Source: Diatrype stigma
Lineage: Eukaryota > Ascomycota > Sordariomycetes > Xylariales > Diatrypaceae
Direction of reading: 5' to 3'
DNA length: 64,000 bases
NCBI GenBank assembly: GCA_022225965.2
Contig: JAKJXP020000053.1
Location: 124,001-188,000 of the forward strand
The notes under the pieces were generated by a model, which was not told the origin of the DNA, did not search any database, and saw only the letters and a program-made list of their open reading frames with translations. Numbering within the stretch: position 1 is the first letter of the stretch; the number at the start of each line of letters is the position of its first letter. Position numbers and translations under genes: made by a program. Positions 47,224-59,552 of this stretch are shown here, one piece after another.

Positions 47224-47405
47224 AATAATAGAACAGCTGCTAAGCAGGCGACAGGTATTAGGAGACGGAATCGTTCGTGAGCCTATGAAAGCAATAGGGG
47301 AGAAAACGACTCCTTATAGCAGCTGAAGCCCTTACTAGTGTATATACGGGATCTACGTGGTATTCCATAGCCCCCTAATATAATACTTCGTATTCTTAGC
47401 CCTTG
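47224..47405 (+). repeat. Degenerate dispersed repeat, copy B
   Basis: Partner of the repeat at 44222-44395, in the same orientation about 3 kb away. The two differ by substitutions and small gaps, so they are old. Its nature is unknown. Confidence 0.6.
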
Positions 47406-49329
47406 GCAATTGTCTGAGCAGTGGTTTCATTCGATCTATAGATATTACATGTTCATTTACTCACTAGCCGTGCACATACCAGCGTATCCTTACATTTTCT
47501 TGAATACCTATGTATATGTGTATTATGTGACCTCCTCACACCGTGCTCCCGGAAACTCCACCTTGCTTTAACTTTCATGTTAGCTCACAGCTTTCGAAAA
47601 GCTTCACGAGATGCGAACCCACCCAGAGTCTCCAGTTGAATCTATATCTAACAGCATTGTGCTTTGGGGATGGCATTGCTATCAACCTTGGCAACTCGAA
47701 TATGCATATTCACTGTTTGACTATCATCATCTAAGATTATAGGTGTGGTTAGACTCATCGAGATGGTTTCTTAGGGGGGCGGGTTCTCCTGGTCCGTTCT
47801 ATGCCCAAGGTGCTGGGCTACTTTCACAGAGCGGCATGCGAGAGAATCAAACTTGCGGAACATAGATCTGAATATACATAGACGCCTGACCTTGGAGTAT
47901 TATTACTAGGAGTATCTTGTCCTCATAGTTTGCTAACCACCTGCTAACCTGTCTCTCGTTAGTATGTATGATAATCCAGGTTTGCGTCCACATCGATGAC
48001 GGGGTAGAGGGACCTGACTGACAGCGCCCAAACAAAACAGTCGGCGGTCACTTGAAAGACACGATATACCACGAAGTCGAGTCATGCAGTAACCATGGAA
48101 TCGCCGTCACACTGGCTTCGAAGAAGCACAGGCAATGGCCACGACAGAGCTTGGCTGACAATGCAAAGTTCTAGATTTTGTAGATCTCACTGGCTAGTGT
48201 TTCCCAATTGTGTATGTGCAGTTGTCGATCCTGGCCATGGATCATGATGGAGGCCAGCCCTTGCCAGCCTTGCCAGCAAGGTTATCAGATCCAGGGCAGC
48301 CAGGGGGTATCGTGTTCGCGCCGCTATACTGAATCCATCGGGGCATTGGGCTGACTGGGGCATCGCGAATGCCGATCTCGTCCCGATCTCGTTCAAGATA
48401 AGCGGTCAGACAACCAGCTGGTGCCGCGTGCGTTGCAAAGCTCAAGAAACCGTTGGAGTCCGGCAGTCGGGGCAGCTGGGGAAGAGAGCTATCCTGAATA
48501 CGGGGTGGGCTCTGGGGATGCTATGTGGCTTCCTCGACTGGAGGTGGCACGGGTGGATGATCCCTCCTTATAATTATCTGACCCCTATGCCCACGCCTTG
48601 CTGTGGCCGGTTTGCTGGCAAGGCTGATTGCTAAACTGCCAAACTGCCTAGGCTGACCTTATGAGTCTTTATGTTTTCCTTTGTTAACCAGGAAGGTAGA
48701 GAGAGAAGAGGTGGTACTCGTTGTTGTTGGTATCTTCGTAGGCTTTATCGATAGTAGATAAATTCACACGGTATATATTTTGCCTAGCATATAGTTGCCC
48801 CCTTCCTGATATCTAGATGAGAACCCCAGATTGAGAATTCTATACCGCCTTTCTTTGTTTCTCCAGTGACACTAGTTGTAAGTCGACGCCAACCCTTGGC
48901 ATCCCGCTCTTGAACCGTGGGCCGTAGGGCATGAAATACAGAGAGCATGGATTATTGTTGTTGAGACCAGTGCCAATGCTCTGGGTTCGCATCCTTCGAA
49001 TATTTGCTATACGAGAAAGGCCTCCACTGATGTCCTTTATTATATGGGGCGATACAATGTGTTTCTAGAATTCGTATCTTGTTGAGCTCAGATGTTGCTC
49101 CACATGACAGTGCCAAGGGCTCGGGAGACCCGCCGGGATCCTCCCCTATTCTGCCTCCTTGGGAAAGGCTCGATCATGCAACGGCATGCACTGCCGAACC
49201 GCCAGCGGCAGAGGCTGGCAAGATGAACGGCGATCTGGGGATGCTCAGCCTTCTCGTTATTGCCATCGTGCTTAACCAAGGGTCTATCTTGGCCCTCAGT
49301 GCCAGGAGACCTCAGACCTCAGAATACAC

Positions 49330-49339
49330 ATATATATAT
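49330..49339 (+). promoter_or_regulatory. TATA-like element of the secreted protein gene
   Basis: An ATATATATAT run lies about 150 bp before the ATG and is followed by a pyrimidine-rich stretch and a CA/CATCAC-rich leader. This arrangement is common in front of strongly expressed fungal genes for secreted proteins. The role is inferred from position only. Confidence 0.45.
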
Positions 49340-49485
49340 CTCCCTCCTCACTTCGAATCAGACTGAAATATTCCCACCACAACACACACACATCATCATC
49401 ACCATCACACTACCACACCTCTTCTAACCACTTCTAACCTCACCGGTCTACCAACCAAAAAAACCCAAACCCCCAAACCTTCAAG

Positions 49486-49975
49486 ATGCGTTTCACTCTC
49501 GCCACTGCCGTCGCCGTCTTCGGCGCTACTGCTTTCGCCCAGACTGCCTTCGAGAACATCAAGATCAGCGACTTCTCCGCCCAGAAGTCCGAGACCGACG
49601 GCTCCCTCCTGAACGTCAACTTCAAGCTCGACGGCGGCGAGGCCACCGGCATCACCTGCACCTCCGATGCCGCCACGACCCTGCCCCAGCCGGACACCCC
49701 CTGCTCCGACAAGGCGTACATGTTCTCCCTCAGCAAGGGAGCCGCGTCTGAATTATCCGTGAAGATCACCCACGACAGCAAGCAATCGTAAGTTCCCCTC
49801 ACAGCCGTGCCTGGAGAATCGTGTTTCCCCTGTATACTAACCCTTCTCTCTCTCCCTCCACAGTGGCACACTCAGCGGCAGCACCGATGTCGCCGCCAAC
49901 TGCCGCGCTGGTGGCTCTAGCCGCCAGGTCTGCACCCAGAGTGGTGACATCAACTTCATCCTGAGCAAGTACTAA
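49486..49975 (+). CDS. Small secreted cysteine-containing protein, AA1-like
   Basis: Exons 49486-49787 and 49864-49975 join in phase 2 to give 137 residues. The 76-bp intron has GTAAGT and CCACAG ends. A signal peptide is clear (MRFTLATAVAVFGATAFA, likely cut before Gln19). The mature protein of about 119 residues has four cysteines (C58, C73, C114, C124), enough for two disulfides, and a beta-rich pattern (FENIKISDF, LLNVNFKL, ELSVKITHD, SGDINFIL). This fits the AA1-like (Alternaria Alt a 1) beta-barrel family of secreted fungal proteins, some of which are allergens or plant-response elicitors. The role of this member is unknown. Codon use is strongly biased to C-ending codons, suggesting high expression. 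Confidence 0.82.
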
Positions 49976-51260
49976 ATCGCTCGCCACAATCACTTGTTAC
50001 GATTCGTTCCGACATTACGATGGAGACTCTTGTTAAAAGCCCATGTCACCTAATCTTTGCTTCCCCTCGCTATTATATAGACCATAGACCTCACATTTGA
50101 ATACAGCGTAACGCGTTTTCAAAAAACTTTGCTCTGCGAGCCAGACCTAAATATTCCATCGGACAGCGGTAACTTGCAGCGATATCGTGAACCAGTGATC
50201 TAATAATAATTTAGTCTAGTAATAAACCTTGATCAGATCTTCACAGCAACATTATATCTGTAAAACAAATGAGAAAAAGAAAGTAACCAGGGGGCAAATA
50301 AATGATAAAGTAGTTTCAAAATATCCATCCACCCAATGTGTGGGAACAGGGTTAGGAAAGCAGAATTGTATATCAACATCATGGGTCTATGATCTAGTAG
50401 GTAGTTATACTTAATCAGAGATATGTAAACTTCGTCTTTGCCCATCCAAGAAACAGTCGATGTCATTCAACTAACGATGGCGTTGGGAAAAATGCGAATT
50501 GGCCAGAGCCGGAACGTAGGTTTCAAGTAGGAGGGGGCAGTGTTGGTTTTGACTCTTGAGGACGAAGAGTTTTGAACAGTGATGTTCTGGTTAGGTGGCA
50601 GGGCAGTAATTCTAGACACAACTTGCACCCAACTAGCCTGACTATGATTTGCAAACACTGGCATCGGGATGGTTTCGAAGGGAGTTTGCATCAGTAGAAG
50701 GTACATAGTCTGCTCAACAGAGTGACAAATCTTCTCGATCTAGGAGGTGATCGGGTGCCACGCGTTTGGGCGAGACAGACATCCATATTTACACATGGTG
50801 ACGCAATAATTTAGTTACCAGTTAATATTGTATTGTGATATAGTCAATCATTTCTTACCGCTAAGTCTATATTCGTGGTAGCGCGTATCATCACGTTCAT
50901 CAGTGTTGAATATATGACAAGAAATAATATAGCATCATAAGCATATCATAGCTCCATCCCCCATACCCCATCCCTCACTTTCCTTTGATGCCTTTTGCGC
51001 CGTATATCCATCCGAAAAGGGGTATCTCAGTGGGTGGAGTCTTGAATATATGAACAAACTGAAAAGTAAAAAAGCAAGATAGTCATCGAGTATTCTGAAC
51101 TTATGCCCATGTCTTGAATTTGGTGGTTTGGCTGGGGGTGGTAGGGCGGCCTTGGATTAGAGTCCGTATATACTGGCCCATAGCTATTCTGTAGGTGGCG
51201 TCACTGCTCGGCAGTAGTGATCGACGACCCAACCCCTTGGGTGGACTAAATCAGACCAGA
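49976..51260. other. Intergenic, convergent 3' flanks
   Basis: About 1.3 kb lies between two convergent genes. A minus-strand frame with an ATG at 50706 (79 codons, ending 50467) is open but shows no family motif and no homologous pattern I recognise. Nothing else is seen. Confidence 0.45.
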
Positions 51261-53767
51261 TTAGACGGCGATGCTCACGTTCTTGCGCGTCTCAGCCTCT
51301 TCCATATTAAAGCCGAAGACGAGCTTGAAGAGCTCGCGCAGAAACCCGTACTGGCTGGACCTGTGTGTCATCCAGGTCACGCTCTTGGACACGTCGCTAG
51401 CCAGGACACGTTTACCTCGCGATGGCAGCGAAGAAGCCTGGCGAAAGGACGAGTCGGCCACAACCAAGCCTTTGTAGCTCTGGAGTAGCGCTGCGTGACC
51501 CGGGAGGGAGCCGAAGGAGCCGGTTGGCAATGCTTTGACGAAGGCCTGTAGCGAGGTCGCACCACTATGCCCGTCGCTGCCGTGGTCGCGAGAGTAGCCA
51601 ACATTCATGGCGGCCTTGACGATAAGTGTTTTGATCCGAGTGATGTTGATATCTTCGGCTGCGGTGGTGGTCGTCGCAGTGCTCGAGGTTCGATGGCTGC
51701 TTTGTGAGTAGCTAGACAAGTTCGAAGCGCTGCTTGACCAGCGACCACCAACCCGATTGCTATCGGTCCCCAATACTAAGATATTGGGTATTTGCGGAGA
51801 CTCATCGCCCTCCCCGGGAGATGCCAGTGCATCCTCAAACTCGGTGACGGGCGTTTCTGGTACAGGTGGGTGTTTTCGAGGCTTCTCTCGCTCCTGGTGA
51901 TGACCTTTCAAGCTATCACGCTTAGAGCGGTTCGACGCCCTACTTGATCGACCCTCTGTCTCGGGTTCCCGAGGATTGCTGAAAAAGCTCATCTGACTTG
52001 GTCGGGGTGTACCTCGGTCTGGCCGGATTTGGGTCCATCCTTCCCTAAATATGTCGCATAGTTCCCAGCAGGCTTGCACCGCTGAGCCAAGGAGCTCTTC
52101 ATCTGGGGCTTTACCGTCTCTTTTGTTCTGCCGAAGACTAAAAAGCATCTCCGCAAGTGACCAACAGGCGCGAAGAAGGGAGTCTGTCTCTTCCGCAAGC
52201 TCGCCACGCTGCTTCATCAACCGATGGCATAGCGTAATATAGAAGTCTAGAGTCCGTTCTCGGAACGCCTCCGGTAGAGTCCGATTGTCTTGGGCGCTGT
52301 ACAAGCTATTTCTCCAAGTCAGAATCTTGGGTTTGTAAAGGTAGCAACGTCATGCGACTTACTGGTTGTTCAGCTCAAAGCTCACCCTTAGAACTGAGTC
52401 TGCGACCTCGTCTTTGCGCTGTCTCACATCGAACAGCGCTTGACAGAAATCCCGACATAAGTCTATGTTCATCCGGAAGTTAAAAGATTCGTCTGTCTCA
52501 TCCTGATTATCGTAAAGGCGTTGACATAATTTCCAACAGCACTTCCATGCTTTTTCGTGACCATCAGGGGTCTCCGAGGTACTGAATATCCTTTCGCGGT
52601 GGTGGGTACTAAGGCTGGCTAGGGTATTGCAAAGAGTCCAGCATTCTTGCAAAGCGGTTCTTAGAGACCTGATTTCCATCTCGTCCCGATCCTGCTCTCG
52701 CACGGGCGTGCCATATTCTTCATCCTCAGATCCTTCTGCCTCGGGCTCAACATCTGTCTCTGGCTCTTTCGTTTCCGGGATCACTAAATAAAGTGTTAAC
52801 CAAAGCTAGATACAACGTATAGTAGGGGGGATGCTCACATTCAAGGCTACTGGCGCTACTGGACCGAAGTCTTGCAGATTCGCTCATAAGGCTCTGCACC
52901 TCCTGAAGACTTTGAGCCCTGGGCGTTTGACCATCGAGGCTATACCTGGCAGGTTTGATATCCGTGGCTAACGCAGGCGGCGCAGGCAAGATGGCAGATT
53001 TGGCCTATCAGGGTATCGGGGTTAGTCTGAATTATCACTACTACTATTGGATGGTAACAATTACCCTCGTGACATGTTCGCCGGAAGCGGGGTTGCGAGC
53101 CTCTTCAGATCTAGGAGATGTTCTAGGTGAAGTCCTTTGGGTTATCTCCGATGTCTTGGACGTTGTATCCGAGGCGGCCTATGATGGTAAGTAGATGCGG
53201 TGCAGTTGAAATCAGCTTTCCACCTACCCAACTTTGGAAGCTCTCTGGAGCGTGTATGACGGATACAGCTTCTTCGGTGGAGTTTTGGCGTAGCTGGTCA
53301 GAAATGTTGGTCTTGACCAATAACAGCTACAATGAGAGTTATTATGCCGTCGTACGACATCCAACAGGGATCAACTATCACTAACTTGAGGATTGGGACC
53401 GGGGCTTCCTGCCGAAGATTCCGATTGTACTTCAGGCGACATCTCATCTTCTATCTCCGTCACCTCCGTGCCGACAGATGTGACAGGGGAAGGACCGACA
53501 ATGTCGCTAGGACTCATGAGGTTGTTGGTAGATGAGGGCCGAGCAGCCATGGATGGCCGAAGGGAGCTCGACTCTGGAGTATATGCCGACCTAAGCCATT
53601 TAGTACTACAGCACGTAGACATAACCTGGGGAGTGAGCAACATACATTGGGCGACGGAAATGCGCCGGAGGCGTTGGTGAGTCAGGCGAGGACATGATGT
53701 CTGTATGCGGCGAGAAAGGGGATAGAACACTTCCTGTCGATGATCGTAGAGGGGCTTCTAGGGCCAT
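51261..53767 (-). CDS. Conserved fungal protein of unknown function, seven exons
   Basis: The minus-strand exons are 53767-53646, 53590-53386, 53326-53228, 53178-53065, 53004-52839, 52783-52363 and 52305-51261, giving 723 residues. All six introns are 49-60 bp and every join keeps phase. The N-terminal 230 residues are disordered, rich in Ser, Pro and Thr. A helical region at about residues 255-460 has repeated Trp/Cys motifs (ALQECWTLCNTL, KCCWKLCQRLYD, LLRACWSLAEML, AVQACWELCDIF), which look like a helical repeat. A second conserved block lies at the C terminus (residues about 610-723). It resembles a family conserved in filamentous ascomycetes, from memory possibly Pfam DUF7624, unverified. 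No function is known. The small exons 53326-53228 and 53178-53065 rest on splice signals and open phase only. Confidence 0.8.
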
Positions 53768-54490
53768 GGCTAGATTAAGTAGATATCTGTGAGCTGCGAC
53801 CGAGATTGAGGCCGTAGTATCGACGCTCTACCTCAACAGCTGAACAGCTTCTTTTTCTTTTTCCAATATAAATATTGCACTTTGTTCACTGCCAGGGCAA
53901 TGGCTTGCGTTTGTCGACAACGCGCTTAACAGCTGTGGGACAATATGCTCGTTTGTCAGCCCTTGGCTGTGTCGGGTCAAGTAAGATCGCGCTTTGCAGT
54001 TGGCTGGACGAATAGAGGCGTGGCAAGGCAAACTGGCTAGCTTTCTGAGATCTCGTGTGCTTCGTAGGAGGATAGCGTGGGACAACTACGAGGGGTTTCT
54101 AACGCGGTCGATCGTGATTTGGGCACTATTTGTTCCCAAACACAAGTACGGTCTATCTGAGTAAAGAGAGCGTGATGGGGCAGTGTAACTCGCTAGGTAA
54201 ACAACGTATCGAACAGTTGCTGCAGTCTCGAAAATGTTTTCTGAGAATCAAAGACAATTGGTCAAGGCCATCTGCTTGGACAGCGGAAAGCGACCAAGTA
54301 GCGCAGTATCGGACTGCGACAAGATGAACCGGGCCAGCGTACGTAGACGATTGAGGGGCTTGGGCGAGCTCCACCGCAGTGGAAAGCTATGCACGATGCT
54401 AACAAGAGCGCGGCACTCCACCAACGAGCGCGAGACTAGGCAGAAAGAAGCCACTAACTCAAACGATCTGGGACTTTATCCGCGGGACAA

Positions 54491-54514
54491 GCGTTGGCGT
54501 TGGCGTTGGCGTTG
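54491..54514. repeat. Hexamer repeat GCGTTG x4
   Basis: Four perfect GCGTTG units are followed by GCGG. The repeat is in non-coding DNA. Confidence 0.9.
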
Positions 54515-55039
54515 GCGGCAGGAGAGCTGAGAGTTGAGAGCTGGGAGCTGAAGGAGCTCTGACGATGAAAGTATTTCAGTGCTCACAGCTACCTTGGAAG
54601 CTGACAGGGAGAGTAGGATTAAGGTAAGGCCGAAGCAAGAAAATAGTATTATAGGCGCCCGACAGCAAGTACATCGACCAGCGAAGTGTTTGTGTGAAAG
54701 GACCCCCTCGTCGCGCGAAAGTTAAGAATAGAGGCTCGCTCTTGTTTCCCTGCTCCCTCTCCTTCCCTTGCTGCTGTAATGCTTGTTGTGCTTGGCTCGG
54801 CACGGCAATGGCGGACGGTCGACTGACTGGTGGCAGACAGAGCCCGGCTCAGGTTCCCAGGTGCTCAGGTTCTCAGCGGTGATGTGAATTGCAGGTGAAT
54901 TGCAGGTATTAATCTTCTCAGCCTGCAGCTGCGTGTTTTGCGCAAAAACAGCAATGCAATGTTGCGATGTTGGCCAGTAGGAAGTCGGCAAGCCGAATGG
55001 AAGGAAGATGGGCAGAGCAGCTTTGCACCTTTGGACACC

Positions 55040-55040
<1 letters not shown>

Positions 55041-55070
<30 letters not shown>
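55041..55070. repeat. Hexamer repeat AGCGAC x5
   Basis: Five perfect AGCGAC units are followed by ACC. The repeat is in non-coding DNA. Confidence 0.92.
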
Positions 55071-55071
<1 letters not shown>

Positions 55072-55401
55072 CCTTGGTCTGGCACTTACATACAGGTGGG
55101 CTGTAGCCTGTAGGTGGGCTGTAGGTGGGCTGCATGAGTGGACAGGGTTGTCGGCGCTTAATAGCTGTGGCTCGATTAAACCGACCAGTCACAACGACAC
55201 ATTTCCACCACTGGACCACCCTGGACCACCCCCTGGTCCGCGTCTTGGAGGTGTGGATGCCACATGGACAGGGGCTCGAGGATCAATGAGACGCGGGCAG
55301 CGCGGGCCATCTTGTGGAAAGCAGCTTCCAGGCTTGAACCCATTACCGTACGCTTTCCACCCAAGGGCCCAAGGTGCTACAGTAGGTACCAAGGTAGAAT
55401 A

Positions 55402-55436
55402 TGCAGAGTGCAGAATGCAGAATGCAGAATGCAGAA
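55402..55436. repeat. 7-bp tandem repeat TGCAGAA x5
   Basis: One TGCAGAG unit and four TGCAGAA units stand in a row. The repeat is in non-coding DNA. Confidence 0.9.
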
Positions 55437-58400
55437 TACAGTACAACAGCATCACGGCGAAGATCCAGCTCGAAGTATCCCCAGCGGTAGAAGTGGATGA
55501 TAATGGATGATGCCGGCCAATGAATTGCGGCACCATGACACGATACCCAGCGGAGGGATTTCACACCTTAGGTAATCGTCATAGGCTTGTACTGATATAG
55601 TCACACAGCCGAATGTAACGGCCGAGGCTGTCACCCGGTTCGGGCTGTTTCTCGAGTTGGGAAGATTTATAAACCGGGGGAGCTTGACCGTGGTCGTTTT
55701 CCTCGGTGTTTATGAGATACTAAAACACGGGATACTGGGATACTAAGATACTAGGATACTATGTAGGTAGGACAACACTGGTTACAGTAACCGCATAGCA
55801 TAAAAGTTGGGTTGGCGGACAATAGCTAATGGCCTCCAAGGAGCATAATACCGACGACATTGAAGTCCAAGGGCATGTCGTTAGGTAGGTAGTAGGTAGG
55901 GAGATAGATGGCGTCTTACACACGAATCAACCCCTCCGGGCCATCCCTACATGGAGCCTGGAGCCGATGGAGGTTGAGACAAGTCATCACGATTGAGTTC
56001 CGACAATCTGGTTCCGCATCCTTTTAATAGCACTAGCCCATCCGCTTAAGCCCTTTCCGTCATGTGGGGCCATGGTGCGCAGGAGGGACACCAACGCCAT
56101 TGGCAGCGGCATGGCACGCATACTACTATAGTAGGTATTAGCACGCACCCGAGCCGACGCATCGAAGGAAGGAATCGGCTTGCAGAAGGTTCAAGGTTGT
56201 CTGATTGGGGTTGATCAACGCCATGTGCCATGGCCACGCTAGCGTTAGTATAGCAGAGCCAAGGATAGCAGCAGTTCATAGGCTGACCAGCAGGCTGTTG
56301 GTAGGTAACCCTAGTTAGTTGTTGTTAGCCAGTGCCATGCGAGTTGGTATTTTTCCGACGAACCACCATCTGGGTGGCTGCCTGGGTGGGGATGAAAAAT
56401 CGTGAGAAGGATTTGCGTTTAAGAACTAGCAAATTGATAGCTGCATGGGTAGCGAGAATAATTCAGGTGGTATAGCTCCGAGGATAACTTCGAGGAATGG
56501 CTGATCCTCAACGGCAGGTTGTTTGGTAATACTACTATGTTCGATTGGGGGCGGAAACTTGGTGATCTCCCTACGTATACCAAAAGAATATGTGTAAGTG
56601 CAAGTGCTAGCCAAGACGTTTCAGCTCATCTGGCGGACCTCGATCATGAGCGCTGTAAAACATGCTTCGTAATCTATCCCATTCCTAGATAAACACGTGA
56701 ACCAAACAAAGCCATCTAGTCTATCTCAGGTCTATCTTGTAAGAGCTAGGCGTATGTAGTTGGTGGTTAGTTTGGGTATCGATGCTTTCTCCGGTATTTG
56801 TGCCAACAGAGGCTGCAGATCATAGAGAGTTCCACTTGCGCAAGCGTGTAGTTAGATATAACGCTGCCATCTATTGGTCAATTGATGCTGTAAGTGGCGT
56901 ACAGAACAGAAGGGGACTGGCCGCATCGTGGTAGCTGAGGTCCTGGACACCAGCTCATACACTACTTCACCTAAGGTTATGTTGGTGAAGACATGGCAAT
57001 GTTGACTAGGAGAATTAGCAAGCGTTTCGATATTCTACGACCCACCAGGTAGTCTCAGCTCACTTTCGAAACCCAGGTAGTTGAGAGAATATGTTCTCCA
57101 GGTTCGAAACGAAACCGCTGCCTATACAATTCTGAGGATCCTACGCAGCAGTCATGCATAGACGCCGTGATACGTGGCTAAGGGACGAATATCCTCCTAC
57201 GTTAAGTAGCCCACTACGAAGTAATTAAGTAGGTATCTAGGTAGGTATGCAAGTCAGTATGCAGCTGCAAGATACCTGTCTAGATACTTACTGATGTAGC
57301 TGGTTTTCGAGGAGCCCGGGATGCTGGCATGGGATGCAAGCATGGCACTTTTTCGACGTTGGCTTCGGCTGATACTCAATCTCAAGGTACCAGCCATTGC
57401 AACCCACCACCCACCTGGTTCAAGGTTAAGGTAGCCGGACATTCTTCGTGGAACACTGTGGTTTCACTAGTTTGTACGTATCTGATTCAATCAATAGCAC
57501 CATACACCATTCTCAGGCTTCTTGTGTGTGAGGTAATAAAGTGACACGGGCTTATCTATTGCCATGGATTTGCAGAGTAAGGGTGAATGAAACAGAGCAC
57601 TTTACCGTCACTTGACCATAACTTGCCATAACCTACAAGACCCCACCAGTTCCCTATTCATCCGTAGGCTGGTATTACGTAGGGGCATACGTCCAGGAGC
57701 AGGTGGCTCGACGACGATCATCTATGATTATGTACGATACTTTTACAATTGTTGGTTCTTCACCTGGGAATTGACCATATCGGTCCGTCCGTTAATGGGT
57801 GGGATTAAGGTCCTACTCCTTATCCTCTATCCTCCCTTCAATCGTTAAAAATGGCAGTTCGTATTGTGTACCACAGCCCAAGATTTACTATCAGAATTCT
57901 ATAAAAGAGAGGATCAGACGAGCCATCCCAATGCGGTTGGATGGATAACCGAACCATGCCGCGGCCCTGATAGGCTTATTTTGGGGATTTACCTCGAAAG
58001 GGAGGGAGCAAAGGGATCATCACATGATATTTTATTTCCCAGGAGTATGGTTCCGTATGACAGCGCACGAGGACCAACATCTGGTTATTACCGCGACGCA
58101 AACAGCGAGCGTGGCTATGTTTGTGCCAATGGATCATTTCGGAACATGATCGTCATGATTTTCGCGGATATTTCGCATTTTCTGACACGTTCAGATCTAA
58201 AGTTGCAAAGGCCGGCCTACTCTGGAGGCCTCATCTCGTGGCCGCCAGGCCAAATATGCGACAAGGGTTTATCTACCTCAGCCAGCCCCCAAGGCAGATT
58301 GTGTTGTTCCTGCCCCTCGAATTTTTTTGCTTGATGCCATCTACCACTTGATCTTCACCATCATTACAGCACCCTGAATCGGCTTGCAAGAGGTCTTCAT

Positions 58401-58545
58401 AGTCGCCGCGGGCCTCTAAACGCCATCTAGCAATCAATTTTTGTAATTCGCTTTACCCAACGCCATAGAATGCAATGTACTGGTGGTCCGACCGCCTCTC
58501 AAGCGCAGCATCGCCAGCAGCTAACCATGAGCTAGAACTTGCACC

Positions 58546-58999
58546 TCACTTCTGACCCAGTTGAATCTTCTTATCGTTTCGCCCATCCGGTGTGTATCTT
58601 GGCTGCATGTTAGCATATCCGCCCACCTCGAAGATGAATGTAGCGAAGGAATATGGGCAATGTGCTTCTCTGTATCGGGGGAGGTTGAGCTTACTTCAGG
58701 AGCTTTTCGATAAGGTCGACATGGGTCATGACCATGCGGCGACAGCAGTATCGTCGGAGACCGAGTTGGTCCATAGCATCACTATGCGAAGGTTAGAACG
58801 CGACTGGGAACTGAAGACGAAAACCAATGCATAATGCACGAACCCATCAGGCACGCCGCTATCAATAAGCTGGAGGTATCGCTCCCAAAGGTCTCCCGTG
58901 ACCTATTCCATGGACATTAGTATTGTTGGCGTGCGAAGTAGAGGCTTGCTAGATGGATCGCACCTTTCCGCAAGAGAAGCATCGAATAGGGATAATCAT
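58546..58999 (-). CDS. RPB10: RNA polymerases I, II and III subunit Rpb10 (RPABC5)
   Basis: Four small minus-strand exons (58999-58964, 58902-58844, 58781-58695, 58597-58546) give 77 residues. Introns are 61, 62 and 97 bp with donors GTGCGA, GTTCGT and GTAAGC; the first and last show good branch sites (TACTAAT, GCTAAC). The protein begins [12 protein letters not shown] and continues through [24 protein letters not shown] and [16 protein letters not shown], which are hallmark Rpb10 sequences. Zinc ligands C7 and C10 (CFSC) and the CC pair are present, so all four cysteines are kept. Rpb10 is a shared core subunit of the three nuclear RNA polymerases. Length is slightly above the usual 65-75 residues because of the C-terminal tail. 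It is transcribed away from UTP17, 553 bp upstream. Confidence 0.96.
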
Positions 59000-59552
59000 C
59001 TTATCGCTTTCGTGATGAAGTCGCTATAGTATAATCTCGGGTGTTTTCGCGAAAGCTCGGAGTGTTCGGGATGTCGAGGATGATGTTGTTGAAGGGTTAT
59101 GCGCGGTTGATGGCGACAACAAAGGCTTCGTTCGCTTTGAGGATGTGAAGATGCGAAGAATCCGTCAAAGCAAACTTGGAAGCTCGAAAAGAGGCCGCTA
59201 CTTCTTCAGGTACTTTGTAAATATTTTAGCGCTTGAGCAAGTACCCAAGTAGTACATCCAGCCCGAGAACATAGGATCACCGGGAGCGTCTCTGATTGGT
59301 AGCATGAGGAGGTACTGACCCACTATATGCACATGCTAGTCTATAAATGGCTATTTAGTGGGGCATACGAACAACGGGCAACGGGCGATATTCGTACCCG
59401 TGGAAATTCCTTATCAGCTCGCCTTATCGCGCCTTTCCCAGAAAAACTTCAATGGGTCGAACTGCGAGAGCACCAGGACGGTTTCAATTCCTCGACGGTA
59501 CAAGGGGACAGTCAGACAGACGGGCCAGCAACAGGGACGCTCTTTTCACACA
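59000..59552. promoter_or_regulatory. Shared intergenic promoter region, RPB10 / UTP17
   Basis: The 553 bp between two divergent start codons must contain both promoters and leaders. GATGAAG- and GATGATG-type sequences occur near the RPB10 side, but I cannot assign a known ribosome-biogenesis box with confidence. Confidence 0.55.

Larger units (their letters stand above)
45685..49485. other. 3.8-kb gene-poor stretch
   Basis: No protein gene is supported between the tRNA and the secreted protein gene. It holds a second copy of the degenerate repeat at about 47224-47405. The sequence at 45929 begins TGTTACACG, which resembles an LTR start, but no matching end or target duplication was found. 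The last 200 bp before 49486 look like a promoter and a CA-rich leader. Confidence 0.45.
53768..58545. other. 4.8-kb intergenic stretch with simple repeats
   Basis: This spans the upstream side of the seven-exon gene and the 3' flank of RPB10. It contains three short tandem repeats, listed separately. A plus-strand open stretch to 58334 has no ATG before about 58049 and no recognised motif. No gene is supported. Confidence 0.45.

Noticed and set aside
50467..50706. 79-codon minus-strand frame with a real ATG
   Set aside because: No homology pattern, no codon signature and no neighbouring exons; it lies in a 3' flank between convergent genes.
57864..58334. Plus-strand open stretch of about 156 codons downstream of RPB10
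   Set aside because: The stretch begins at a non-ATG codon, the first in-frame ATG is near 58049, and a second overlapping frame is equally open. No motif supports a protein.
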